Shown in pieces: positions 8,165 to 16,112 of a stretch of DNA of 64,000 nucleotides. Origin of the DNA: Leptolyngbya sp. PLA1 (GTDB taxonomy: Bacteria > Planctomycetota > Phycisphaerae > Phycisphaerales > UBA1924); the NCBI GenBank assembly GCA_021405315.1, contig QWIH01000001.1, positions 89,376 to 153,375 of the forward strand, written 5' to 3'. The notes below the pieces were generated by a model. It had not been told where the DNA came from, did no database searches, and saw only the letters and a list, made by a program, of their open reading frames with translations. How positions within the stretch are numbered: the stretch's first letter is position 1; every line of letters begins with the position of its first letter. A program made the position numbers and the translations under genes.

Positions 8165-9418
8165 TCAGCGAAGCGAGGCGAGGAACGCCGCGAATCGGTC
8201 CATCCCCCTGTTGATCTGTTCTTCGGAGCAGGCGAAGGAGATGCGGAGGTGGTCCTTGCCGCAGCCGCCGAAGTCTTCGCCGGGGACGAAGGCGACGAGG
8301 GCCTCATCGAGGAGCGCCTCGGCGAGGTCGAGAGAGGTGAGGATTCGTCTGCCCGCGGGGGAGGTCCTGCCGAAGTAGGAGGAGACGTTGGGGAAGGCGT
8401 AGAACGCGCCGGTGGCCGGGGAGGTCTTGAGTCCCGGGATGGCGGCGAGCCGGGCGTTGATGACCTTGGCGCGGTTGGCGAAGGCCTGTCGCATGCGCTC
8501 CACTTCGGCATCACACTCGCGCAGAGCCACGGGGATGGCGGGGTAGATGAACGAGGTGATGTTGGTTGAAATCTGCGCCTGAAGCGTTCCCATGGCGGCG
8601 ATGAACTTGCGGCCCCAGTCGCCCGAGGTGCCGGTGTAGCCGATGCGCCAGCCAGTCATGGCGTAGGCCTTGGAAAGGCCGTTGATGGTGATGGTGCGCT
8701 CGGCGATTTCCGGGATGCTCCCGATCGAGAAGTGGGGGATGCCCGCGTAGGTGATCTTCTCGTAGATCTCGTCGGAGAGGACGACGAGGTCGGGGGCGAT
8801 GGTCTTGACAGCGTGCTCCACGACCCGGGCGATGGCTCGGAGGTGGTCTGGCGGGTACATCGTGCCGCAGGGGTTGCTCGGTGAGTTGAGCAGGAGGATT
8901 CGGGAGCGTGGGGTGATGGCGGCCTCAATCTGCTCCGGGGATGCCAGGAAGCCCGAGGCGGGGCCGGTGGGGACTTCGACGACCTTTCCCCCCGCGAGTT
9001 CGGAGAGGGGTGCGTAGGAAACCCAGGCCGGGACGGGGAGGATGACCTCCTGCGGAGCCTGGCCGGGCGGGGGCGGGTCCAGGAGGCAGTGGAGCGCGAC
9101 GTAGAGCTGGTGCTTGCCACCTGCTCCGATGGCGACGTTGTCTGGGGTGCAGTTCGGGATGCCGTTGTCGGTGGTGAGCTTGCGGGCGATGGCGGCTCGG
9201 CTGTCGGGGTCACCCAGGGTCGGCATGTACTTCGTCATGCCGGCGGACAGGGCGCGGATCGCGGCGTCCTTGACGACTGCCGGCGTGTCGAAGTCGGGCT
9301 CTCCGGCGGCGAACGAGAGCACGTCCTTGCCCGCCCTCTGCATGGCCTTCGCGCGGTTCATGAAAGCGACCGTCATCGAGGGCCGGAGGGTCGTGACGCG
9401 TTGAGCGATGGTTGGCAT
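8165..9418 (-). CDS. Class I/II aminotransferase (aspartate aminotransferase type)
   Basis: A fold-type I PLP aminotransferase of 417 residues, of the subgroup Ib typical of bacterial aspartate/prephenate aminotransferases. It shows SFAAGEPDFDTP at about 35-46, the Asn of LLLNSPSNPCGT, the Asp-Tyr pair of LSDEIYEKITY, the PLP-Lys motif INGLSKAYAMTGWRIGY and the substrate Arg in RISFA near the C-terminus. The ATG at 9418 gives the standard N-terminus; an upstream alternative overlaps lnt. It is divergent from lnt with only about 47 bases between the starts. Confidence 0.92.
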   Translation of the reverse strand: MPTIAQRVTTLRPSMTVAFMNRAKAMQRAGKDVLSFAAGEPDFDTPAVVKDAAIRALSAGMTKYMPTLGDPDSRAAIARKLTTDNGIPNCTPDNVAIGAGGKHQLYVALHCLLDPPPPGQAPQEVILPVPAWVSYAPLSELAGGKVVEVPTGPASGFLASPEQIEAAITPRSRILLLNSPSNPCGTMYPPDHLRAIARVVEHAVKTIAPDLVVLSDEIYEKITYAGIPHFSIGSIPEIAERTITINGLSKAYAMTGWRIGYTGTSGDWGRKFIAAMGTLQAQISTNITSFIYPAIPVALRECDAEVERMRQAFANRAKVINARLAAIPGLKTSPATGAFYAFPNVSSYFGRTSPAGRRILTSLDLAEALLDEALVAFVPGEDFGGCGKDHLRISFACSEEQINRGMDRFAAFLASLR

Positions 9419-9465
9419 GACGGAAAAAGGGTAGTCCGGCTGGCGGGATACGCTGGCGGCGAGGC

Positions 9466-11166
9466 GTGACCACGGAAACAACGCACAAGCGAGGGAGGTG
9501 GTGGGCCTGTCCGGCCGCGGGGCTGGCGCACGCGGGGCTCATGTATGCAGCCGGGCCGGGCCCGGGGTGGTGGTGGCTCGCGCTGGCGGCGGGGGTGCCT
9601 CTGATGTGGGCCGCGGCGGGCACGGAGCAGCGCTGGTGGCGAGCGTGGCTGCTCACGGCGGCTGGGGTGCTGCCCCTGTGGCTCGCGTGGGAGTGGTGGG
9701 TGCTCGACGTGTCGGAGCTGGGCATGGCACCCCTGGCGGTCATCGTGTCGCTTCTGGTGGCAGCCTACGTGCCGCTCGTGGCATGGCTGCGTCGGCGGCT
9801 GCCCGGCGTGCCGTGGGTGGTGCTCGCGGCGACGGCGTGGACGGGGATGGAGTTCGCGCGGGGTGAGATCATCATGGACGGGTACGCGTGGGGGTTCGCG
9901 GCTCACCCTTTGATCGACGCGCCCGTGCTGGCGGCGCCGGCGGCGTGGGGCGGTTTCTATCTCGTGTCGCTGCTGGTCGCGCTGCTGGGCGCGGCGATGG
10001 TTGACGCGAGGGCGAGGCCCGCGCGAGCGGCGGCGGTCGGCGCCGCGGTGCTCGGGTTGTGTGCCGCGGCATGGTGGGGGGGGAAGGACGCCCCCGCCGG
10101 AGAGATCGTGAAGGTGGCGGCGGTGCAGACCAACCTGCCGCAGAGCAACAAGCTTGATTGGACGCTGGAGGACGAGGTGCGTGACATGGCGCGCTTCGAG
10201 GCCCTGACGCGGCGTGCATCGGAAGCCGGGCCGGCGCTGATCGCGTGGCCGGAGACGATGATGCCCGGTCTCACGCTGGAGCCGGACGCGGTGCGGGTGC
10301 TGGCGAGTCTGGAGTGGAAGCTGGCGGATGGGAGCGCGTTGCCCGGAGACGCCTTCGCACGACGACTGGCGTCGTTGCAGCAGGAGATCGGCGTGCCCAT
10401 GCTCGTGGGCGAGGAAGCGCGGGTCGGCACCCGGGTGGAACGGGGGAGAGACGGGGGGCTGGGTGTTCCCTGTGATCGGCGGTACAACAGCGTGTACGTG
10501 GTCGCGGGCGGGCGTGTCGGGGCGGCACGGTACGACAAGGTGAGGCTCACACCCTTCGGCGAGACGATGCCGTACATCCGTGCCTGGCCCTGGCTGCAGC
10601 AGCAGATGCTGGACCTTGGCGCGGGGGGCATGACGTTTGACCTGAGCGCGGGCTCGGAGCTCACGGTCTTTGAGGTGGGGCGCGGTGGAACCAAGCTGCG
10701 GGCGGTCACGCCGGTCTGCTTCGAGAGCACGGAGGCCTCGCTGTGCCGCCGGATGGTGTACGAGGGTGGCGAACGTCGGGCGGACCTGATCGTGAACGTG
10801 ACGAATGACGGGTGGTTCGGGGCGAGTCGCGTGGGGCGGCTGCAGCACCTGCACGCGGCGAGGTGGAGGAGCCTGGAAACAGGCACGCCCACGCTGCGTG
10901 CGGCAAACACCGGCGTAAGCGCCGTGATCGACCGGCGGGGCGGGCTCATCGCGGCGGGCGTCGATGGCGCCCCCGGTGCGATGTGGCAGGACGGGGTGCT
11001 CACCGCGTCGGTCGAACTTCCCCGGGGCGCGACGGCGTACGCATTCGTCGGGGACGCGGCGGGTTGGGGCAGCCTCGGCGTGCTGGGGGGCCTTGTGGCG
11101 TTGGGTTTGGTGAAGGGGAGAGTTGCGAACTCCATCGGGCGGGGCCTGAAGACCGATAATCGGTGA
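9466..11166 (+). CDS. lnt: Apolipoprotein N-acyltransferase
   Basis: Lnt adds the third acyl chain to the N-terminal Cys of lipoproteins in the inner membrane. The first 200 residues form about six Trp-rich transmembrane helices. The periplasmic nitrilase-like domain follows with the Glu-Lys-Cys triad: Glu in AWPETM (about 262), Lys in YDKVRLTPFGE (about 357) and Cys in TPVCFES (about 418). A final helix (LGVLGGLVALGLV) closes the protein. 566 residues is within the family range. The GTG at 9466 lacks a strong ribosome binding site, so the start could be slightly further in. A lipoprotein gene follows after only 23 bases. Confidence 0.93.
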   Translation: MTTETTHKRGRWWACPAAGLAHAGLMYAAGPGPGWWWLALAAGVPLMWAAAGTEQRWWRAWLLTAAGVLPLWLAWEWWVLDVSELGMAPLAVIVSLLVAAYVPLVAWLRRRLPGVPWVVLAATAWTGMEFARGEIIMDGYAWGFAAHPLIDAPVLAAPAAWGGFYLVSLLVALLGAAMVDARARPARAAAVGAAVLGLCAAAWWGGKDAPAGEIVKVAAVQTNLPQSNKLDWTLEDEVRDMARFEALTRRASEAGPALIAWPETMMPGLTLEPDAVRVLASLEWKLADGSALPGDAFARRLASLQQEIGVPMLVGEEARVGTRVERGRDGGLGVPCDRRYNSVYVVAGGRVGAARYDKVRLTPFGETMPYIRAWPWLQQQMLDLGAGGMTFDLSAGSELTVFEVGRGGTKLRAVTPVCFESTEASLCRRMVYEGGERRADLIVNVTNDGWFGASRVGRLQHLHAARWRSLETGTPTLRAANTGVSAVIDRRGGLIAAGVDGAPGAMWQDGVLTASVELPRGATAYAFVGDAAGWGSLGVLGGLVALGLVKGRVANSIGRGLKTDNR

Positions 11167-11189
11167 TGAAGACGACTGGAGGCACGGTC

Positions 11190-12269
11190 ATGCGCGGACA
11201 AGGCAGGGAGGTCGGGCGGCGGGTGCTGGCGGTGTGTGCGGTGCTTGCGCTCTCTGCGTGCGATGCCGGTCCCCCGGCGTCGAAGGCGCGGCCCGCGCAG
11301 GGCACGACTCCGCGGGCTGCGTCCTCCACGGAGGCGCCGACTCCCACGCTGTCAAAGTCAAAGACGCGCGAACTGGCGATCTCGATCATCGAGCAGGCGT
11401 CGAAGAGCGCCGACCCACAGGTGAGGGCCAACGCGGTGGAGGCGGCGGGCTTCTCCGCGACGCGATTGCGCGAAGTCGTGATGCGGGGACTGGCGGACCA
11501 GAGCCCCGCGGTGCGGTCGGTCGCGGCGATGACCGTGGCCCGGGCGGGACTGAACGAGCTCGCCGATGGCGTCTACCCGCTGCTGGGGGATGCGGAGCCT
11601 CACGTGCGGGCGTCCGCGATTCTCGCGATGGTCCGAACCGGACGGGACGTGGATCGCTCGCCGCTCGCGTCGATGCTGCTCGAGGACTCGTCGCCTTGGG
11701 TTCGGCGGCACGCGGCGTGGGTGCTGGGGGAGATCCGCGACGTGTCGGCGCTTCCCATGCTGAGGGCCGCGGCGGTCGATCCGCTGCCATCGGCGACGCG
11801 CGCGCAGGCCAAGCTCTTCCAGTTGCATGTCGCTGAGGCGATGGCCAAGCTGGGGGACGCGAAGGCGAGGCAGTCTCTTCGAGGGGCGCTGTATCCGTCG
11901 CAGCCCGAGGAACTCGAGGCGGTGGCGGTCGCCGTCGGGATGATCGCTCAGTTCAGGGATCGGGAGTCCTACGAGCAGGTCGCGCCGCTGGCAAAGTACA
12001 AGGACCGGGACGGGAACCCATACCCGGCGGAGATTCGTCTGGCGGTGGCGGCGGCGCTCGCGAGCCTGGGCGACCCCTCGCTGGCCAGGGTGGCAGACCC
12101 GTTCGCCTCGTCAACGGTGCCGGCGCAGCGGGCGCAGGCGGCGTTTGTGTACGCCGACGCGGGGGATGCGGAATCGTCCGCTCGTCTTCGGGTGCTCCTG
12201 CAGGATCCGGAAGAAGGCGTTCGCGTGGCCGCGGCGGGGGCGGTGCTGCGGGCGGGGGGAAGGCACTAG
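11190..12269 (+). CDS. HEAT-repeat lipoprotein
   Basis: A 359-residue lipoprotein. The signal peptide ends in a lipobox LSAC, with Cys as lipid anchor. After a Ser/Pro/Thr-rich tether come tandem helical repeats of HEAT/PBS type, for example DPQVRANAVEAAGF, SPAVRSVAAMTVA, EPHVRASAILAMV, SPWVRRHAAWVLGEI and EEGVRVAAAGAVL. Such solenoids bind partner proteins at the membrane; no enzymatic residue is evident. ATG 11190 is chosen because GGAGG at 11178-11182 is ideally spaced, while upstream ATG/GTG codons overlap the lnt stop. It is probably co-transcribed with lnt, whose product would acylate it. Confidence 0.8.
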   Translation: MRGQGREVGRRVLAVCAVLALSACDAGPPASKARPAQGTTPRAASSTEAPTPTLSKSKTRELAISIIEQASKSADPQVRANAVEAAGFSATRLREVVMRGLADQSPAVRSVAAMTVARAGLNELADGVYPLLGDAEPHVRASAILAMVRTGRDVDRSPLASMLLEDSSPWVRRHAAWVLGEIRDVSALPMLRAAAVDPLPSATRAQAKLFQLHVAEAMAKLGDAKARQSLRGALYPSQPEELEAVAVAVGMIAQFRDRESYEQVAPLAKYKDRDGNPYPAEIRLAVAAALASLGDPSLARVADPFASSTVPAQRAQAAFVYADAGDAESSARLRVLLQDPEEGVRVAAAGAVLRAGGRH

Positions 12270-12346
12270 GCCGGGCTGCGGTGGGGGAGCGGGGGTGCTA
12301 TATTTGCGGCAGCGACCGCTTCGGGCGGGCCCTGTTTGGGGCCGGT

Positions 12347-12376
12347 TTGACAGTGGGAGCCCGGATCGGGTATCAA
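12347..12376 (+). promoter_or_regulatory. Sigma-70-type promoter upstream of the coiled-coil membrane protein
   Basis: TTGACA at 12347-12352 and TATCAA at 12371-12376 with an 18-base spacer. It lies about 100 bases before the GTG at 12475 in the only sizeable gap (12270-12474) between these genes. Confidence 0.55.
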
Positions 12377-12474
12377 ATGGCTGGTGTCCGCCCCGACGGG
12401 CGGCGAACGTGAACCGAGCCAGTGTGGAGCACCCCAAGGGCAGGAGCCCGCAGGGGCGTGAGTAGGAGTCAGCC

Positions 12475-13338
12475 GTGCACTTCTTGACCAAAGTCTTCGT
12501 CGTGATCGCCGCTGTCCTGTGCGCGGCACTGTCCGCCCTGGTGGTTGCGTATGCGGTGAACACCGACCGGATCGCCGCGGACTATCACAATGTCCAGGCC
12601 CAGAACACGGCGACCGCCGGGGCGATGGCCTCTCTGACGGCACAGAGCGAGGCGAGGCGGACCAACGACCTGGCCCGTATTCAGGATCTCGAGAACGCCA
12701 ACCAGGCGCTGCAGAACCAGCTTGGCACACTCCAGGCGGAGCGTGCGACGCTGCTCGCGGACAAGAACAAGGCCGAGGCGGCCCGACAGTCCATCGAGGC
12801 GAAGATCGCCGAGCTGGGCGAGACCGCAAAGGTGCAGGCGTCGATCATTGAGGCGCTCCGTGGCGAGAACAGCACGCTGCGGACCAGCGAACTGAACTTC
12901 CGCAAGCAGGCGCTGGACATGGACAATCGCGTGGCAGACCTCGAGGCTCAGAAGGAAGTGCTGGAGCAGCGCTACCGGGCGCTGAGCGAACAGCTCGCCG
13001 AGCTGAAGCGTCAGTCTGACGCCACGCTCTCGGGCGCCGTCGCCTCCGCCGCGGGCCTGACCGAGCAGCCCTTTGAGTATCGCGGTCCGGTGATTCGCGG
13101 GGCCGTGGAAGAGGTGTCCACCGACCCGGCCAGCCGCGGGCAGATCGCCCGGATCTCCGTCGGGAGCAACGATCGCGTCGCGAAGAACATGAAGTTCGCG
13201 GTGGTGCGGAACAACGCGTTCCTGTGCAACCTGGTGGTGGTGCAGGCGGACATGAAGTGGGCGCTGGCCACGGTGCAGACGCTCGGCAAGGACGTGACGG
13301 TGCAGCCCGGCGACCAGATCGTCAGCCGCCTCGAGTAG
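12475..13338 (+). CDS. Membrane-anchored coiled-coil protein
   Basis: A 287-residue protein of unknown function. Residues 5-27 form a transmembrane helix (TKVFVVIAAVLCAALSALVVAYAV). About 30-190 is a continuous coiled coil with heptads rich in Leu, Ala, Glu and Gln, for example LENANQALQNQL and LEQRYRALSEQLAELKR. The last 90 residues look beta-rich (RGAVEEVSTDPASRGQIARISVGSNDRV, ending VQPGDQIVSRLE), reminiscent of MreC-like or barrel-sandwich domains. Topology suggests that coil and beta domain lie in the periplasm. The GTG start at 12475 has AGGAG just upstream (GTAGGAGTCAGCC). It is followed after about 30 bases by a small membrane protein. Confidence 0.75.
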   Translation: MHFLTKVFVVIAAVLCAALSALVVAYAVNTDRIAADYHNVQAQNTATAGAMASLTAQSEARRTNDLARIQDLENANQALQNQLGTLQAERATLLADKNKAEAARQSIEAKIAELGETAKVQASIIEALRGENSTLRTSELNFRKQALDMDNRVADLEAQKEVLEQRYRALSEQLAELKRQSDATLSGAVASAAGLTEQPFEYRGPVIRGAVEEVSTDPASRGQIARISVGSNDRVAKNMKFAVVRNNAFLCNLVVVQADMKWALATVQTLGKDVTVQPGDQIVSRLE

Positions 13339-13369
13339 TTCGCCCCTTCCGGAAGCAAGGAGCAATGCC

Positions 13370-13582
13370 ATGAGCCAGTTTGGAATGCAAATGACCGGGG
13401 CGCAGCGTCGTCGGGCCAGCGGGCCGGACGTGTACACGGGCCTCGCGGTGATCGCGACGGTGTTTCTGGTGGTCGCGTGTGCGGTGATGTACCGGGCTGC
13501 GAGCAAGGTGGGTGTCGCCGGGAATCCGTTCGGAATTCAGCAGGCCGGGCCGAACCAGGTGAAGCTGCCGGCGGCCAAGTGA
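13370..13582 (+). CDS. Small single-span membrane protein
   Basis: A 70-residue protein with a basic N-terminal segment (QRRRASGPD), one transmembrane helix (TGLAVIATVFLVVACAVMYRAA) and a short polar tail. AAGGAG lies 9 bases before the ATG. It is the second gene of a pair with the coiled-coil membrane protein and is followed by a terminator, so the two probably act together. No family recognised. Confidence 0.7.
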   Translation: MSQFGMQMTGAQRRRASGPDVYTGLAVIATVFLVVACAVMYRAASKVGVAGNPFGIQQAGPNQVKLPAAK

Positions 13583-13621
13583 AGAGAACCCGCGACGGTG
13601 CAGGCGAGCAAGCTTCGACAA

Positions 13622-13649
13622 GGGCCCGGCCGAATGGCGGGGCCTTTTT
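13622..13649 (+). terminator. Probable Rho-independent terminator
   Basis: GGCCC at about 13623 pairs with GGGCC directly before TTTTTC (13644-13649), with a GC-rich partly paired interior. It ends the coiled-coil/small membrane protein transcript. The stem is shorter than those of other terminators here. Confidence 0.55.
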
Positions 13650-14051
13650 CATTGGCTGACTACCCGGCGCCCCACCGGCCTGCCACCGCTGAGGGCTGCC
13701 CGCGCGGGGGTAGGGAGAGGCGATGAGGCGCTTGCGGCGGGGGAGTGCGGCGTGCAGATGAGAGGTCTCGTGGGCGCCGCGGGAGTCGAGCGGATGAGCT
13801 GGGCCGTCAGACCGGGTTGAGCACTTCGGAATGAGGACAGCCGCTGCAGGCAGCGCGGGAGTCCCCGCAGTGCGTCGGCAGAGCGGGAGGCGTGCCTCGG
13901 GGAGCATGAGCATGGAGTCTTGGGCGTAGAGGGGACGCGTTGAGGTCGGCGGATTGAGTCGCGGGGACGCAGGATCGGTGAGGGGCGTGCCGCCCGGGCG
14001 AAGACCGCTCGCGACGGGACCGGGGCGGCCGGCCGGTCCGCCTCGGGGGAC
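13650..14051. other. 400-base stretch with no recognised gene
   Basis: Between the terminator of the small membrane protein gene and the tRNA-Asp promoter. Open frames on both strands are Arg/Pro/Ser-rich and unlike any family I know. I see no tRNA or obvious repeat. Confidence 0.45.
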
Positions 14052-14079
14052 TTGACAATGCGGCGAGGGCTCCTACATT
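14052..14079 (+). promoter_or_regulatory. Promoter of tRNA-Asp
   Basis: A consensus -35 TTGACA at 14052-14057 and TACATT at 14074-14079 are separated by 16 bases. The tRNA begins about 50 bases downstream, consistent with a short processed leader. Confidence 0.7.
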
Positions 14080-14129
14080 CTCTGTCCTGTTCGAGATTGC
14101 CCGGGGATCGACTCCCGGGCGGACAATCA

Positions 14130-14203
<74 letters not shown>

Positions 14204-14209
14204 CTTGAA

Positions 14210-14240
14210 AACGGCCCTTGTAGGGGCCGTTTTTGTTTTG
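14210..14240 (+). terminator. Terminator of tRNA-Asp
   Basis: AACGGCCC (14210-14217) pairs perfectly with GGGCCGTT (14224-14231) across a 6-base loop, followed by a T-rich tract TTTTGTTTTG. It lies 6 bases after the tRNA 3' end. Confidence 0.85.
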
Positions 14241-14335
14241 CCCAGAATCGGAACGGGATTCGGGAGGCTGCGCGGGGTTGGGGCGGTCGGCCGGGCCAGA
14301 GCAACGGGCGTTCCGGTTCGACCTTCACGGGGTCT

Positions 14336-15718
14336 TTAGAGCAAAGTTCCGCGCAGGATCAACATGGCCGCGGTGAAGTAGATGACCAGCCCGCTCACGT
14401 CAACCAGCGTGGCGACGAAAGGCGCGGAACTGCTGGCTGGGTCGAAGCCGAGGCGTCGGAGGATGAAGGGGAGCATGCTCCCCGCGAGCGTGCCGAACAT
14501 CACCACTCCGACGAGGCTGACCCAGACGGTGAGAGCCACGAGCACCCAATGGGCGGTGTAGTCGGCCCATCCGAGTTGCTGCCAGATGGTGATGCGCAGG
14601 AAGCCGATGAGTCCGAGCCACGCCCCGAGGGTGAGGCCCGAGAGAAGCTCTCGGCGCATGACGCGCCACCAGTCGCGGAGGCCCATCTCCTGAAGAGCGA
14701 GCGATCGGATGATGATGGTGGCGGCCTGCGAGCCGGAGTTCCCCCCGCTCGAGATGATGAGCGGGACAAAGAGGGCGAGGACGACGGCCTTGTCGATCTC
14801 GGCTTCGAAGTGCCCCATGGCGGTCGCCGTGAGCATCTCGCCCAGGAAGAGGACCGAGAGCCACCCGCCGCGCTTGCGGAGCATCGCCCGGAACTCGGTC
14901 ACGAAGTAGGGCGCGTCGAGGGCCTCGCTCCCGCCGATGCGCTGGATTTCCTGAGTCGTCTTTCGACGGGCCGCTTCGAGCACGTCGTCGACCGTGATGA
15001 TTCCGAGCACATGGCCATCGGCATCGACGACGGGGAGCGCGGTCCGGTCATACTTGTCGAAGGCCCCGATCACCTCGTCGCGCGTGGCGGTCACGGGGAT
15101 TGAAACGGTGCCACGCTCTTCGATGTCGCTCACCTTGGTATTCGGGTCAGCAAACACGAGAGCGCTCAGCCGCACGTCCTCGAGCAGCTTCCCCTTTTCG
15201 TCCACGACGTACATCGTGGCGATGGTCTCCTTGCCGCGCCCGCGCTTCCGCGCGAACTCGAGCGCTTCCCGCGCGGTCATGTCGGCGGGAAGGGCCACGT
15301 ACTCCGGGGTCATGTATCGCCCCGCGGTGTCGGGCGGGTATCCGAGCAGTTCCCGGGTCGCCCTCAGTTCGTCCGGTGAGAGGGCGTCGAGCAGTCGGCG
15401 CGTGACGTCGGGCGGCAACTCCTCCACCAGCCGCGCCCGGTCATCCGGGGTCATCTGGTCGAAAAGAGACCGCGCCTGCTCGCCCGTCAGTGAACGGATC
15501 AACTCCTCCTGCCGATCCAGCGGGAGGTAGGAGAAGACCATCGCGGCCCGTTCCTTCGGGAGCACGCGAAAGACAATGCCCTCAAGCCCGTCCGACAGAT
15601 CGATGAGGACGTCGGCGGCGTCCGCCGGCTCGAGGGCCATGATCGAGTCGCGAAGCTCGGTCCACGCCTGCCGGCGGATCATGTCCTCAAACTCGGGTTG
15701 CACGAGATTACCGATCAT
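14336..15718 (-). CDS. mgtE: Magnesium transporter MgtE
   Basis: A Mg2+ channel/transporter of 460 residues with the full MgtE layout. An N-terminal superhelical domain (PADAADVLIDL, LLDALSPDEL) is followed by two CBS domains (about 130-255, including TVSIPVTATRDEVIGAFDKYDRTALPVVD), a plug helix and five transmembrane helices. The pore signature PLIISSGGNSGSQAAT is present near residue 335. In the family, Mg2+ bound by the N and CBS domains closes the pore, giving self-regulation. It is a single gene, convergent with the tRNA-Asp unit. Confidence 0.96.
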   Translation of the reverse strand: MIGNLVQPEFEDMIRRQAWTELRDSIMALEPADAADVLIDLSDGLEGIVFRVLPKERAAMVFSYLPLDRQEELIRSLTGEQARSLFDQMTPDDRARLVEELPPDVTRRLLDALSPDELRATRELLGYPPDTAGRYMTPEYVALPADMTAREALEFARKRGRGKETIATMYVVDEKGKLLEDVRLSALVFADPNTKVSDIEERGTVSIPVTATRDEVIGAFDKYDRTALPVVDADGHVLGIITVDDVLEAARRKTTQEIQRIGGSEALDAPYFVTEFRAMLRKRGGWLSVLFLGEMLTATAMGHFEAEIDKAVVLALFVPLIISSGGNSGSQAATIIIRSLALQEMGLRDWWRVMRRELLSGLTLGAWLGLIGFLRITIWQQLGWADYTAHWVLVALTVWVSLVGVVMFGTLAGSMLPFILRRLGFDPASSSAPFVATLVDVSGLVIYFTAAMLILRGTLL

Positions 15719-16112
15719 GCGTCGCCTCCGCGGCTTGACGAAGCTGCTCAGAGCGTACGCCTCGGCGGAGGGGCGCTGTCAGCGATCCGAGTGAGAGCGG
15801 CGACGACCAGGTGAGGGGCGCTGCCCTGGGACCGGGGGGCGGCGGGTCAGGATCGTTCGGCCGCGGTGGAGTGGCTCGGCCCGTCAACCCCTGTCCCTCG
15901 GCGGTGATCGATCGCCGGTGACGTGGAGGGAGCCCTCGCGGCGGATGGCGCGGGGTGAACATGACGTCTTGGCACGAACGGGCTGGGCGCTGTCACCGAG
16001 GGTTGCTGGCTGTCCTCGCGTGGGGTGCGCTGGGTCCGGGCGGGCAACTCCGCGAGGTTGGGAGCGGGCGAGATCCAGATGCGATGTGTTGGGGCGAGGT
16101 GTGGAGGCTCGC
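15719..16112. other. Nearly 400-base gap with no recognised gene
   Basis: Located between the mgtE start and the antiporter stop. Candidate frames on both strands are low-complexity Arg/Pro/Ser sequence and have no ribosome binding site. The mgtE promoter should lie here, but no convincing -35/-10 pair was found. No Mg2+-sensor leader could be identified by eye. Confidence 0.4.
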
